Shown: positions 1-5,789 of the stretch, one piece after another
How the letters are laid out: the number at the start of each line of letters is the position of its first letter
How positions within the stretch are numbered: the first letter of the stretch is position 1
Made by a program: the position numbers and the translations under genes
Notes under the pieces: generated by a model
What the model was told of the DNA's origin: nothing
The model's database searches: none
What the model saw: the letters and a program-made list of their open reading frames with translations, nothing else
From: an uncultured Candidatus Altimarinota bacterium
GTDB taxonomy: Bacteria; Patescibacteriota; Gracilibacteria; BD1-5; UBA2023
NCBI GenBank assembly: GCA_938036655.1
Contig: CALHQS010000031.1
Coordinates: 1-9,032, forward strand
Reading direction: 5' to 3'
Length of the DNA stretch: 9,032 nt

Positions 1-27
1 GGATTTTTATTTTTTAAAAAAATTTTA

Positions 28-55
28 TTGACAAATATTTTATTTTTGTTATAAA
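28..55 (+). promoter_or_regulatory. sigma70-type promoter of the first gene
   Basis: A perfect -35 box TTGACA (28-33) and a -10 box TATAAA (50-55) are separated by 16 bases. Transcription would start near 62, leaving a short leader of about 15 bases before the ATG at 77. No Shine-Dalgarno sequence is seen; the start is preceded by a T-rich tract. Confidence 0.75.
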
Positions 56-76
56 TATTAAAATAATATTTTTCTT

Positions 77-547
77 ATGGCTAATATTCTTGATTCTATC
101 GAATACGTAGAGGCAACTCCAGAATTTCTTGAAATAGTGGCTGACTATACAGAATATCTTATGGGTTTTTTGGATGTTATCATTGATGAATATGGGAATG
201 ATCCAATATTGGAGCCATATTTTACGGAAGAAAATCTCAGCAATATTATCTCAAAGCATATTAATTTGGTAGGCTCTATTTTTAATATTTCACAAATAGA
301 AGAAAAGCTCGACCATGAGCTTCGTGAGTCTATACGACGAAATACTATTCCATTTCGCAAATACAATCAACCATACGATGTTTTTGGTATAATCAGCACG
401 GACGAGTTTATGGTAAATAAAAATCTCATCAAGCAATTTATGGCTGGAAATTTTTATCTTTTTATCAATATGCAGTCGGGCACATCTATCATGCTTATTA
501 CAGATTATGTGAGCGTTCCCGAGCGTATCGCCAAAATTATGCAATAA
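77..547 (+). CDS. hypothetical protein, 156 aa
   Basis: I do not recognise this protein. It is an acidic, probably soluble protein. There is no signal peptide and no convincing membrane segment. The N-terminal part (about residues 1-50) is rich in Asp, Glu and aromatic residues and probably helical. Residues 70-90 form a charged helix with several Glu/Arg/Lys, and the C-terminal third alternates hydrophobic residues in a beta-like pattern ending in PERIAKIMQ. The gene contains no in-frame TGA. It has its own promoter just upstream, and its TAA stop lies inside the left arm of a terminator, so it is a monocistronic unit converging on the yvcK-like operon. The start at 77 is favoured because the promoter leaves no room for an earlier one. 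That the gene is real is likely from the promoter, terminator and start context; its function is unknown. Confidence 0.75.
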   Translation: MANILDSIEYVEATPEFLEIVADYTEYLMGFLDVIIDEYGNDPILEPYFTEENLSNIISKHINLVGSIFNISQIEEKLDHELRESIRRNTIPFRKYNQPYDVFGIISTDEFMVNKNLIKQFMAGNFYLFINMQSGTSIMLITDYVSVPERIAKIMQ

Positions 548-572
548 AAAAATCCCAAATCGGGATTTTTTT
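546..572. terminator. bidirectional intrinsic terminator
   Basis: An 11-bp perfect stem (546-556 pairing with 562-572; core ATCCC/GGGAT) with a 5-base loop has an A-tract on one arm and a T-tract on the other, so it can act on both strands. It overlaps the stop codons of both converging genes (TAA at 545-547, and TAA on the minus strand at 573-571). Confidence 0.85.
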
Positions 573-1716
573 ATTTAGAATGAAAAATAATTTTTTCAAG
601 AATTGTCGCAATTTTTTTCTTATCATGCTTGTAAAGCGTTTTACGATCAAGAATATCAGCCTCAATAATCTGTGTTCCGCGTTCATTCAATTTTTTGCGT
701 TCGTCATCAGACAGATAAATATAATCACCGCCCTTCACAGAAATATCATTTTTGAAGCGATTGGCGTCAGAAATCGATAAATTGAGTTTTTCGTTATTCA
801 CAACGAGAATATCAATATTTTTTCCAAGATATTTTTCGATTTCAGAGACAAAGTCCTGAATCTGATAACCACTCGCTTCCCCACCTTTGTTTGTATTATT
901 GGCAATAAAAATAATTTTTGCCTGAGAATATTTGGTAATCAAATCCGCCACGCCACCGATAATCAAATTGGAAATCGTCGAAGTATAAATATCACCTGGC
1001 GCAATCAAAATATAATCCGCTGCACTAATAACCGCATTAAGTTCAGAATTATGACGAGCCGTCTCAGAGCCTGGCATGAGAGAAAGTTCCACAATTCGCC
1101 CCGTATAGCCAATATTATTGGAAATATTATCCTGACGCTCAATGATCGTACCATCATCAAGTTTGGCTTGGATGTAGGCAGAATCAATAGTTACTGGAAT
1201 TACGCGTGACGCCACCTTGAGAAATTGGTGCATAAAATCCATCATTTTAATGTAATCATCGTCAAAATGATGGAACAAAAATCCCATAAAAATATTTCCA
1301 AATTTGTGCCCATCAAGCGAACCAAAAATCGGCAAATGAATATCAAAATATGGAAAATCTAGACTCGCGAGAAAATCATACGCGCCAACACTTTTAGCAA
1401 TTTCACCGAGAGAAAGCGAATGAATCGGCACATCAATCGTGATAACTGTTTCAAAATATTTTTCAAATTCTGGACGAAAAGCTGATCCAGAAAGAAAGTA
1501 CAAACATCGACGAACATCACCAGGAGGCGGAAAATGAATTCCGAGCTCATCATGAAAATATCGCATCAGACGGCCTGTTGTACGTCCATCATCACTCATC
1601 GATACAATCGCTGACAAATCTACATGCTGGATAAAAGTATCCTGAATTGCTCCCAGAATATTTGAGTGACCATTTCCGCCACCAATCGTAACAATTTTTG
1701 GTTTTTTTATTTGCAT
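571..1716 (-). CDS. YvcK/CofD-like family protein, 381 aa
   Basis: Member of the YvcK (YbhK)/CofD-like family, cytosolic Rossmann-type proteins. The best-studied bacterial YvcK binds UDP-N-acetylglucosamine and is needed for cell-wall growth on gluconeogenic carbon. The family signatures are visible in order: the nucleotide-binding loop TIGGGNGHSN at residues 10-19, SMSDDGRTTGRL at 39-50, PPPGDVRRCL at 63-72, a GHKFGNIFMG motif, IAPGDIYTSTISNL, and the NNTNKGGEASGY segment that usually reads as a Thr-Gln-Pro-Gly-Glu loop. At 381 aa it is longer than typical YvcK proteins (about 300-320), with the extra length in the C-terminal region. None of its 30 glycines uses TGA. It is the second gene of an operon, starting 9 bases after the stop of the HAD gene and ending in the shared terminator. 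The family call is firm; whether the ligand is UDP-GlcNAc here is inferred. Confidence 0.9.
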   Translation of the reverse strand: MQIKKPKIVTIGGGNGHSNILGAIQDTFIQHVDLSAIVSMSDDGRTTGRLMRYFHDELGIHFPPPGDVRRCLYFLSGSAFRPEFEKYFETVITIDVPIHSLSLGEIAKSVGAYDFLASLDFPYFDIHLPIFGSLDGHKFGNIFMGFLFHHFDDDYIKMMDFMHQFLKVASRVIPVTIDSAYIQAKLDDGTIIERQDNISNNIGYTGRIVELSLMPGSETARHNSELNAVISAADYILIAPGDIYTSTISNLIIGGVADLITKYSQAKIIFIANNTNKGGEASGYQIQDFVSEIEKYLGKNIDILVVNNEKLNLSISDANRFKNDISVKGGDYIYLSDDERKKLNERGTQIIEADILDRKTLYKHDKKKIATILEKIIFHSK

Positions 1717-1725
1717 AGGAAAAAT

Positions 1726-2496
1726 TTAAGGAATTTGTTTGAGAAGGTCGAGTGTCTGTTGATAATTTTCAACCTTTACACTCAAAACACTTTGGATATT
1801 TTCGACTGGCGTATCATTCCCACCATCAAATCCATCTCCGAAAAACACGACGTCACCACAGAGCTGGTACTGAAAATATTCGAGAAAATGTCGCATTCCC
1901 GCCTCTTTATTATAAAGGCTCACATCGATCGAGGTTTTGCCACCAGGAATCACCTCATATTCAGCTAGAAAGAGATGACGAAATTTTTCAATAGCAGCAC
2001 GACGGCGCCCCCCATCAGGATCAAATTTTCGACGCTGCTCATCAGTTGAATCCCGAGAAATACACACAAAGGCCCCCATTGTATCGCTACGCCGCTCAAA
2101 ATATAAATCTGGCGCATCTAATTCTTCAGCCAATTTTTTTCCAATTTCATCAAAAAATTCTTGAGATTCTAATTGTCCTGTCAATGCTGATTTGAGCAAA
2201 TAATCTTTTTTTTCATTGTCAAAATCATAAATCTGTGAACCATTGCAACAAGCAAAAACCACACGATTTTTTCCCTCACGAACCTGTTCCATCGCACTCA
2301 AAATCTGCGCTCGACATGTTTCAATATCGCGTGCTGTCAGAATCAAAATATATCGATTCACTGTGAGGCGCTTGATTTCCTCGGCCATCGGCGACTCCAT
2401 AGCACGATTCGGAGGCGTAATGGTATCATCCTTATCAAAAGCCAGAACGCTCACTTGTCGAAAATCAATATCAGGCAACTCTCCTCGATAAATCAT
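1726..2496 (-). CDS. HAD-IIB phosphatase, phosphomannomutase-like, 256 aa
   Basis: Haloacid-dehalogenase superfamily enzyme of the Cof/IIB type, most like the eukaryotic-type phosphomannomutase (PMM) branch. Motif I is FDKDDTITP (residues 20-28) with the expected nucleophile Asp21 and acid/base Asp23. Motif II is LILTAR. The cap domain ends in a PGGKTSIDVS stretch (Gly185-Gly186-Lys187) matching the GGxxSxDV sugar-phosphate motif of PMM. A Lys in NKEAGMRHFLEYF fits motif III, and motif IV is FFGDGFDGGND (Asp221, Asp228), very close to the PMM motif. The length also matches PMM (about 250 aa). The Asp after Asp23, where PMM has Gly, is a difference. It is the first gene of a two-gene operon with the yvcK-like gene. 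The activity could be mannose 1,6-phosphate interconversion or simple sugar-phosphate hydrolysis; the sequence does not decide. Confidence 0.82.
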   Translation of the reverse strand: MIYRGELPDIDFRQVSVLAFDKDDTITPPNRAMESPMAEEIKRLTVNRYILILTARDIETCRAQILSAMEQVREGKNRVVFACCNGSQIYDFDNEKKDYLLKSALTGQLESQEFFDEIGKKLAEELDAPDLYFERRSDTMGAFVCISRDSTDEQRRKFDPDGGRRRAAIEKFRHLFLAEYEVIPGGKTSIDVSLYNKEAGMRHFLEYFQYQLCGDVVFFGDGFDGGNDTPVENIQSVLSVKVENYQQTLDLLKQIP

Positions 2497-2524
2497 GGAA
2501 AAACGATTAGAAATTATTTACTAG

Positions 2525-2552
2525 ATTTTATGATAAAAGCAAAAATAGTCAA
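2525..2552 (-). promoter_or_regulatory. promoter of the HAD-yvcK operon
   Basis: On the minus strand, TTGACT (2552-2547) and TAAAAT (2530-2525) are separated by 16 bases. The predicted start of transcription near 2518 gives a leader of about 20 bases before the ATG at 2496. No Shine-Dalgarno site is present; the start is preceded by a run of T and C. Confidence 0.65.
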
Positions 2553-2561
2553 GGTGAATTT

Positions 2562-2592
2562 TTGCTTGCGAATTTTTATTTTTCCCTATAAT
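2562..2592 (+). promoter_or_regulatory. promoter of the ABC-F gene, probably giving a leaderless mRNA
   Basis: A perfect -10 box TATAAT lies at 2587-2592. The -35 is weak: TTGCTT at 2562-2567 (19-base spacer) or TTGCGA at 2566-2571 (15-base spacer). The ATG at 2599 is only 6 bases beyond the -10, so the expected transcription start coincides with the start codon. Confidence 0.6.
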
Positions 2593-2598
2593 ATCGGC

Positions 2599-4491
2599 AT
2601 GAAACATTTAAATATACATATTGATTTTTTTGAACGAAACGGAGAAAAAATCCTGGGAACGATCAATCGAATTATTAATGAAGATGAACGAATTGCGCTC
2701 ATTGGCCCCAATGGCGCGGGAAAATCGACTTTTATGAAAATAATTTCTTGGCAAATTACCGATTTTGAAGGAAGTATTGAGAATATTGGAAATATGACAC
2801 TCGGATATTTGGAACAAATTCATTTTTCTGATGACAAAAAGAAAATTCGCGATGAGCTTCGCGATGCATTTGAAGAAATACGAAAAATTGAAAAAGAGCT
2901 CGATATTGAAGAGAAAAAAATGGAGGAAAGTGGCGAATTTGAAAGATACACTGAACTTATTGAGCGATATACTTTGTTGGGTGGCTATACCTACGACAAT
3001 GATATTGAACGCGTTTCTCGCGGAATTGGGATTTTCCATTTGCTTGAAAAAACCCTCGCAGAAGTCTCTGGCGGCGAACGCACCAAGATTGCACTTGCAA
3101 AAATTTTGCTTTCAAAACCAGATTTTCTTCTCTTGGATGAGCCAACGAATTTTATTGATTTACCAAGCGTCGAATGGCTCGAAAAATATCTCATCGAAAC
3201 CTGGAAAGGTGGTTATCTTATTGTATCACACGACCGTGAATTTTTGGATGAAACCTGCACAAGTGTGATTGATATGCTTGGAGTTGATGGCATCAAAGAG
3301 TACGCCGGATCATATTCATATAGTGTCGCGGAAAAAGCAAAATATCGCGCTATCGAAGAGAAAAAATATGATGAGCAGCAAACATTCTTGGAGAGCGAGA
3401 AAAAACTGATCAACCGATTCCGAGCCTGATCCAGAGCGAGTTTTGCGAAATCTCGAGAACGCGCACTCGAAAAAGTAGAACTTATTGAAAAACCAAAAAC
3501 TCGCCATGAAATCAAATTTTCTTTTCCATATGATAAATACGGACCAGAAACCTCTATCAAAATTGAAAATGCGTTCATTGGGCGACGCGAGCCACTTTTT
3601 TTCATTCGCGATGCAAGCCTCCATCGTGGTGATCGCATAGGAATTGTCGGAGAAAATGGCGTTGGAAAATCTACCCTTCTCAAAACAATTTTGAAGCAAA
3701 TCCCTCCGCTTGAAGGCCTTGTGCAGGTGCATGACAATGCTCGTATTTTGTATTTTTCACAACTTCACGAGACACTCCAAACAGAAAAAACTATTGCCGA
3801 AAATTTTCTACTTCATGGACTGAAATATCCAAATGAACGAATTGGAGGCATTCTACAGTCATACGGATTTGATTTTTTGGATTATTCCAAAAAAGTTGCT
3901 TCCCTTTCTGGTGGGGAAAGATCACGACTTTTATTTGCGATTCTTGGGCAAAATTCCGTTGCAACAAGAGCCTCAGAGGCGCGAGATTTTTTCCAAAAAA
4001 TTCAAGAGAATGAAAAGTATGAAAAATCATACTTATGAAATAATAAAAAAGAAACTTCTTTGGAATGAAAAAATATTTATAAACAAGAATCTGAATATAA
4101 TAAGCTTTTTTGAATAGAGTATGAAAAGTATGAAAATTCCAATTTACTTATTTTAGATGAACCGACAAACCATCTCGATGCTGATACCAGAGAAACCCTA
4201 GAAAAAGCACTCTCGGAATATCAATGAGCCATCCTATTTATTTCTCATGATCGATATTTTGTGAATAAATTGGCTACCAAGATTTGGATTATCGAAGATG
4301 GAGAACTATCCATTTCATACGGAAATTACGAAGATTACCAATTCAAGAAAGAACGAGGAATTGACTTTGATATGTCATTATTTGATTTGGACGGAGAAAT
4401 GGATTTGGTACTTGAAGAAAAACTTGGTGCCAGCGAAGCAAGGCGTATCAAAGATAAATTTGCACGCAAAAAAGCAGGGCGAAGACGATAA
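2599..4491 (+). CDS. ABC-F family ATPase with UGA=Gly codons and a 61-aa insertion, 630 aa
   Basis: ABC-F proteins are soluble twin-ATPase factors that bind the ribosome E site and rescue or protect translation. NBD1: Walker A GPNGAGKST (36-44), signature VSGGE (156-160), Walker B LLLDEPTNFID (from 177), H-loop VSHDRE (209-214). The linker contains RFRA-Gly-SRASFAKSRERALEK. NBD2: Walker A GENGVGKST (351-359), LSGGE (436-440), Walker B LILDEPTNHLD (517-527), H-loop SHDRYF (549-554). Five in-frame TGA codons (3427, 4036, 4066, 4111, 4225) must be read as glycine: residues 277, 480, 490, 505 and 543. With the standard code the gene falls into three pieces; with code 25 one frame runs unbroken to TAA. 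The start at 2599 is chosen because MKHLNIHIDFF aligns with normal ABC-F N-termini and sits just after a TATAAT box. Residues 454-514 are an insertion between the NBD2 signature and Walker B; without it the protein is 569 aa, a usual length. The ABC-F subclass is not resolved. Confidence 0.93.
4006..4139 (+). repeat. pair of near-identical 23-bp direct repeats inside the insertion
   Basis: Bases 4006-4028 and 4117-4139 match at 21 of 23 positions, with the perfect core ATGAAAAGTATGAAAA at 4010-4025 and 4121-4136. The offset is 111 bases (37 codons), so both encode the same kind of peptide (ENEKYEKS and EYEKYENS). The second copy runs to within one base of the end of the insertion. Confidence 0.8.
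4015..4034 (+). repeat. 8-bp inverted repeat (hairpin) inside the insertion
   Basis: AAGTATGA (4015-4022) pairs perfectly with TCATACTT (4027-4034) around an AAAA loop. It overlaps the first copy of the internal direct repeat and is translated as part of the insertion. It is not followed by a T-tract, so it does not look like a terminator. Confidence 0.65.
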
Positions 4492-4505
4492 AAATTGAAA
4501 AACAC

Positions 4506-4532
4506 TTGCTTTTTAAAAAATTTGTGTATAAT
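4506..4532 (+). promoter_or_regulatory. promoter of the bL25 gene
   Basis: TTGCTT (4506-4511) and a perfect TATAAT (4527-4532) are separated by 15 bases, slightly short. No convincing terminator separates it from the ABC-F gene, whose stop is 14 bases upstream of the -35, so read-through is possible. The leader to the ATG at 4584 is about 45 bases, the longest here. Confidence 0.65.
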
Positions 4533-4540
4533 ACACCGCG

Positions 4541-4559
4541 AATATGAGCTTTTCATATT
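4541..4559 (+). promoter_or_regulatory. small hairpin in the bL25 mRNA leader
   Basis: AATATGA (4541-4547) and TCATATT (4553-4559) form a 7-bp stem with a 5-base loop at the very start of the predicted transcript, followed by a T-run. It is too AT-rich to be a strong terminator. It could be a leader structure or simply chance in AT-rich DNA. Confidence 0.3.
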
Positions 4560-4583
4560 TTTTATCATTTTACTTTCGAAACT

Positions 4584-4856
4584 ATGTTTTCTCTCGAAGC
4601 AAAGATCCGTACAGAAGGTGCTCGCGAAACTCGCGAATCTGGACTTATCCCAGCAGTTCTCTACGGTAAGGATGTTCCTTCGACTATGATCGCCGTTGGG
4701 GTATCAGAATTTATCAAGGTGTACCGTGAATCTGGAAAAGATGAAACTATCACTCTTACGGTTGATGGGAAAAAGTACAATACTCGCGTTCAGGAGGCTC
4801 AGCGCCACCCAGTTCGTGGAAATATTCTTCACATCGATTTTATTGTAGTAGCATAA
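4584..4856 (+). CDS. rplY: 50S ribosomal protein bL25, single-domain form, 90 aa
   Basis: bL25 binds 5S rRNA in the large ribosomal subunit. The sequence has the family pattern: an N-terminal strand with Arg/Glu residues (LEAKIRTEGARETR), the hallmark G-LIPAVLYGKD turn (residues 20-29), a central VSEFIKVYRESGKDETITL segment, and the C-terminal VQEAQRHPVRGNILHIDF motif, which matches the bL25 consensus of QxHPVxxxxxHVDF closely. At 90 aa it is the short form like that of E. coli, without the C-terminal beta domain of general-stress-type CTC proteins. It is flanked by its own promoter and a strong terminator, with no other ribosomal genes nearby. All its glycines use GGN codons. The start is the first ATG of the frame that fits the family N-terminus. 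Confidence 0.93.
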   Translation: MFSLEAKIRTEGARETRESGLIPAVLYGKDVPSTMIAVGVSEFIKVYRESGKDETITLTVDGKKYNTRVQEAQRHPVRGNILHIDFIVVA

Positions 4857-4872
4857 TCCTCTCTTTGAAATC

Positions 4873-4903
4873 AAATAAAATCCCTTTTGGGATTTTATTT
4901 TTT
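4873..4903 (+). terminator. intrinsic terminator of the bL25 gene
   Basis: A perfect 12-bp stem (4873-4884 with 4889-4900, core AAAATCCC/GGGATTTT) with a TTTT loop is followed by a T-tract, 16 bases after the stop codon. Confidence 0.88.
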
Positions 4904-4921
4904 GAAAAATTGAAAAAATGT

Positions 4922-4949
4922 TTTACAAAAGTCAAAAATTTTATATAAT
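4922..4949 (+). promoter_or_regulatory. promoter of the thioredoxin-fold gene
   Basis: TTTACA (4922-4927) and a perfect TATAAT (4944-4949) are separated by 16 bases. Transcription would begin near 4956, about 15 bases before the ATG at 4971. Confidence 0.75.
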
Positions 4950-4970
4950 AAAGTTCTCTTAAAATAATTT

Positions 4971-5303
4971 ATGATTATTCAACTTATCGGTTCTGGTACA
5001 GAACTTGAAAATCTCGAAACACTCGTTCACAAAGCACTCAACGAGCTTGCACTCAGCGATGCTATTAGCATCAAAACCTCTAACGACGAAGCTCTCAAAA
5101 TGGAGCTCGGAATCACTCAAAATCCCGCTCTCGCGATCGAAGAAGAAAGTATTGATTTTCGCGATATGATTTTCCAGGGAGAAGTGCCTGAATACGACGA
5201 AATCAAGTCAATGTTTATCTCAATTTTGGGAGATGATGACGATGGAATGGGGGGTGGATGTGGAGGTGGATCTTGCGGAACTTGTGAAACTGGTTGTCAT
5301 TAA
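4971..5303 (+). CDS. thioredoxin-fold protein without CXXC, with a Cys/Gly-rich C-terminal tail, 110 aa
   Basis: The first ~85 residues follow the plan of the small 'redox-active disulfide protein' thioredoxin family (MTH895-like): strand MIIQLIGSG, helix ENLETLVHKALNEL, strand SIKTSN, then ITQNPALAI with the conserved cis-Pro (Pro52), and a final helix EYDEIKSMFISIL. The family active site GxGCxxC is replaced here: Thr10 and Glu13 stand where the two cysteines would be, so the normal redox centre is absent. After an Asp run (88-91) comes a Gly-rich tail with Cys97, Cys102, Cys105, Cys109 and a terminal His110. The tail includes a CGTC (CXXC) motif and could bind a metal or act as a flexible thiol donor. 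The gene stands alone between its own promoter and terminator. Fold assignment is moderately sure; function is unknown. Confidence 0.72.
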   Translation: MIIQLIGSGTELENLETLVHKALNELALSDAISIKTSNDEALKMELGITQNPALAIEEESIDFRDMIFQGEVPEYDEIKSMFISILGDDDDGMGGGCGGGSCGTCETGCH

Positions 5304-5318
5304 AAATATTTTTAAACT

Positions 5319-5349
5319 ATCGTCAAGGAATTTTTCTTGACGATTTTTT
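5319..5349 (+). terminator. intrinsic terminator after the thioredoxin-fold gene
   Basis: ATCGTCAAG (5319-5327) pairs with CTTGACGAT (5336-5344), extendable by wobble and A-T pairs into the loop, followed by six T (5344-5349). It lies 15 bases after the stop codon. Confidence 0.85.
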
Positions 5350-5365
5350 GATAACCTGTTAATAT
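5337..5365 (+). promoter_or_regulatory. promoter of the 122-aa gene, overlapping the preceding terminator
   Basis: TTGACG (5337-5342) and TAATAT (5360-5365) have an ideal 17-base spacer. The -35 box is inside the 3' arm of the terminator hairpin of the upstream gene, so the same bases appear to serve both functions. Confidence 0.6.
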
Positions 5366-5385
5366 AGAAGAAATAAATTTTTCTT

Positions 5386-5754
5386 ATGAGAAACGGCCCT
5401 TCCGAGAATTTTTCACAAAAAAATGTGGAAAAAAACACAATCTCGCCAGAAATGCAAAAAACGCTTAATAATGCTATTTCTGAAATTCGAAATAATCCTG
5501 AAACTACCAAAAAAATTGCAGAAAATTTTTCGAGTTTATTTGATTTTTTGGCAAATAATCCAGAAACTTCCGATGCGCTCGATGCAAAAATTTCAGAGCA
5601 CATGCATATACAACTCAATAACATTGCTCAGCAATTTTCTACTGGTGAGATTTATCGCGAAGAGGCCATTGAACACTCTCGCGCAGAAATCGTGCGTGCA
5701 ACAAAAAATCGACTCTACATCCTCCAGCATCAGCATGATTTTCCGAATATATAA
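5386..5754 (+). CDS. hypothetical helical protein with two NNPET motifs, 122 aa
   Basis: I do not recognise this protein. It is hydrophilic, without a signal peptide or membrane segment, and appears almost wholly helical after a polar N-terminus (residues 1-20). Two NNPET helix-cap motifs at residues 36-40 and 57-61 are 21 residues apart, each followed by an amphipathic helix, suggesting a small internal duplication; the underlying DNA (5491-5505 and 5554-5568) is also nearly identical. The C-terminal part is rich in Glu, Arg and His (HMHIQ, LQHQHDF). It has its own promoter and a strong terminator one base after its stop codon, and converges on ligA. No in-frame TGA. The promoter, terminator and T-rich start context support a real gene; no function can be proposed. 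Confidence 0.72.
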   Translation: MRNGPSENFSQKNVEKNTISPEMQKTLNNAISEIRNNPETTKKIAENFSSLFDFLANNPETSDALDAKISEHMHIQLNNIAQQFSTGEIYREEAIEHSRAEIVRATKNRLYILQHQHDFPNI

Positions 5755-5789
5755 AATAAAAAAAGCAAGAAATTTTTGCTTTTTTTATT
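5755..5789. terminator. bidirectional intrinsic terminator shared with ligA
   Basis: A perfect 14-bp stem (5755-5768 with 5776-5789, core AAAGCAA/TTGCTTT) has A- and T-tracts on its two arms, so it can end transcription from both sides. The ligA stop codon (5787-5785) lies within it. Confidence 0.85.

Larger units (their letters stand above)
3958..4140 (+). repeat. 183-bp in-frame insertion in the ABC-F gene, flanked by an 8-bp direct repeat
   Basis: AAAATTCC occurs at 3950-3957 and again at 4133-4140, exactly 183 bases (61 codons) apart. Removing one copy and everything between gives ILGQNSNLLILDEPTNHLD, a normal signature-to-Walker B segment (within one residue of the spacing in NBD1). The intervening sequence is A-rich, encodes a highly charged Lys/Glu/Asn/Tyr-rich peptide, and has no TAA or TAG in the ABC-F frame but three TGA (Gly) codons (4036, 4066, 4111). 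The flanking repeat resembles a target-site duplication. Alternatives are local slippage/duplication or a lineage-specific loop. No transposase is encoded. Confidence 0.7.

Noticed and set aside
145..544. Minus-strand and other-frame ORFs overlapping the first gene and others (also 2608-3039, 3213-3737, 8268-8519)
   Set aside because: They lie opposite or out of frame with strongly supported genes, have low-complexity Phe/Ser/Ile-rich translations, and lack promoter or start context.
3955..4140. Mini-intein in the ABC-F
   Set aside because: The segment formally begins with Ser, ends in Asn and is followed by Ser, and removal restores the motif, but 61 residues is far below any known splicing domain and no intein blocks are visible. 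The DNA repeat accounts for the residue pattern.
3958..4140. Translational bypassing element like phage T4 gene 60
   Set aside because: Matching AATTCC codons flank the segment, but the frame is open and in phase, so no bypass is needed; known elements are much shorter. Peptide data would be needed to revive the idea.
2599..4491. ABC-F as a broken gene (several short ORFs, pseudogene)
   Set aside because: All interruptions are TGA in one continuous frame, none is TAA/TAG or a frameshift, and every ABC-F motif is intact in order; glycine recoding explains it fully.
4492..4526. Terminator after the ABC-F gene
   Set aside because: Only a weak AT inverted repeat (ACAC to GTGT) with mismatches overlaps the bL25 promoter; it lacks a stable stem followed by a T-tract.
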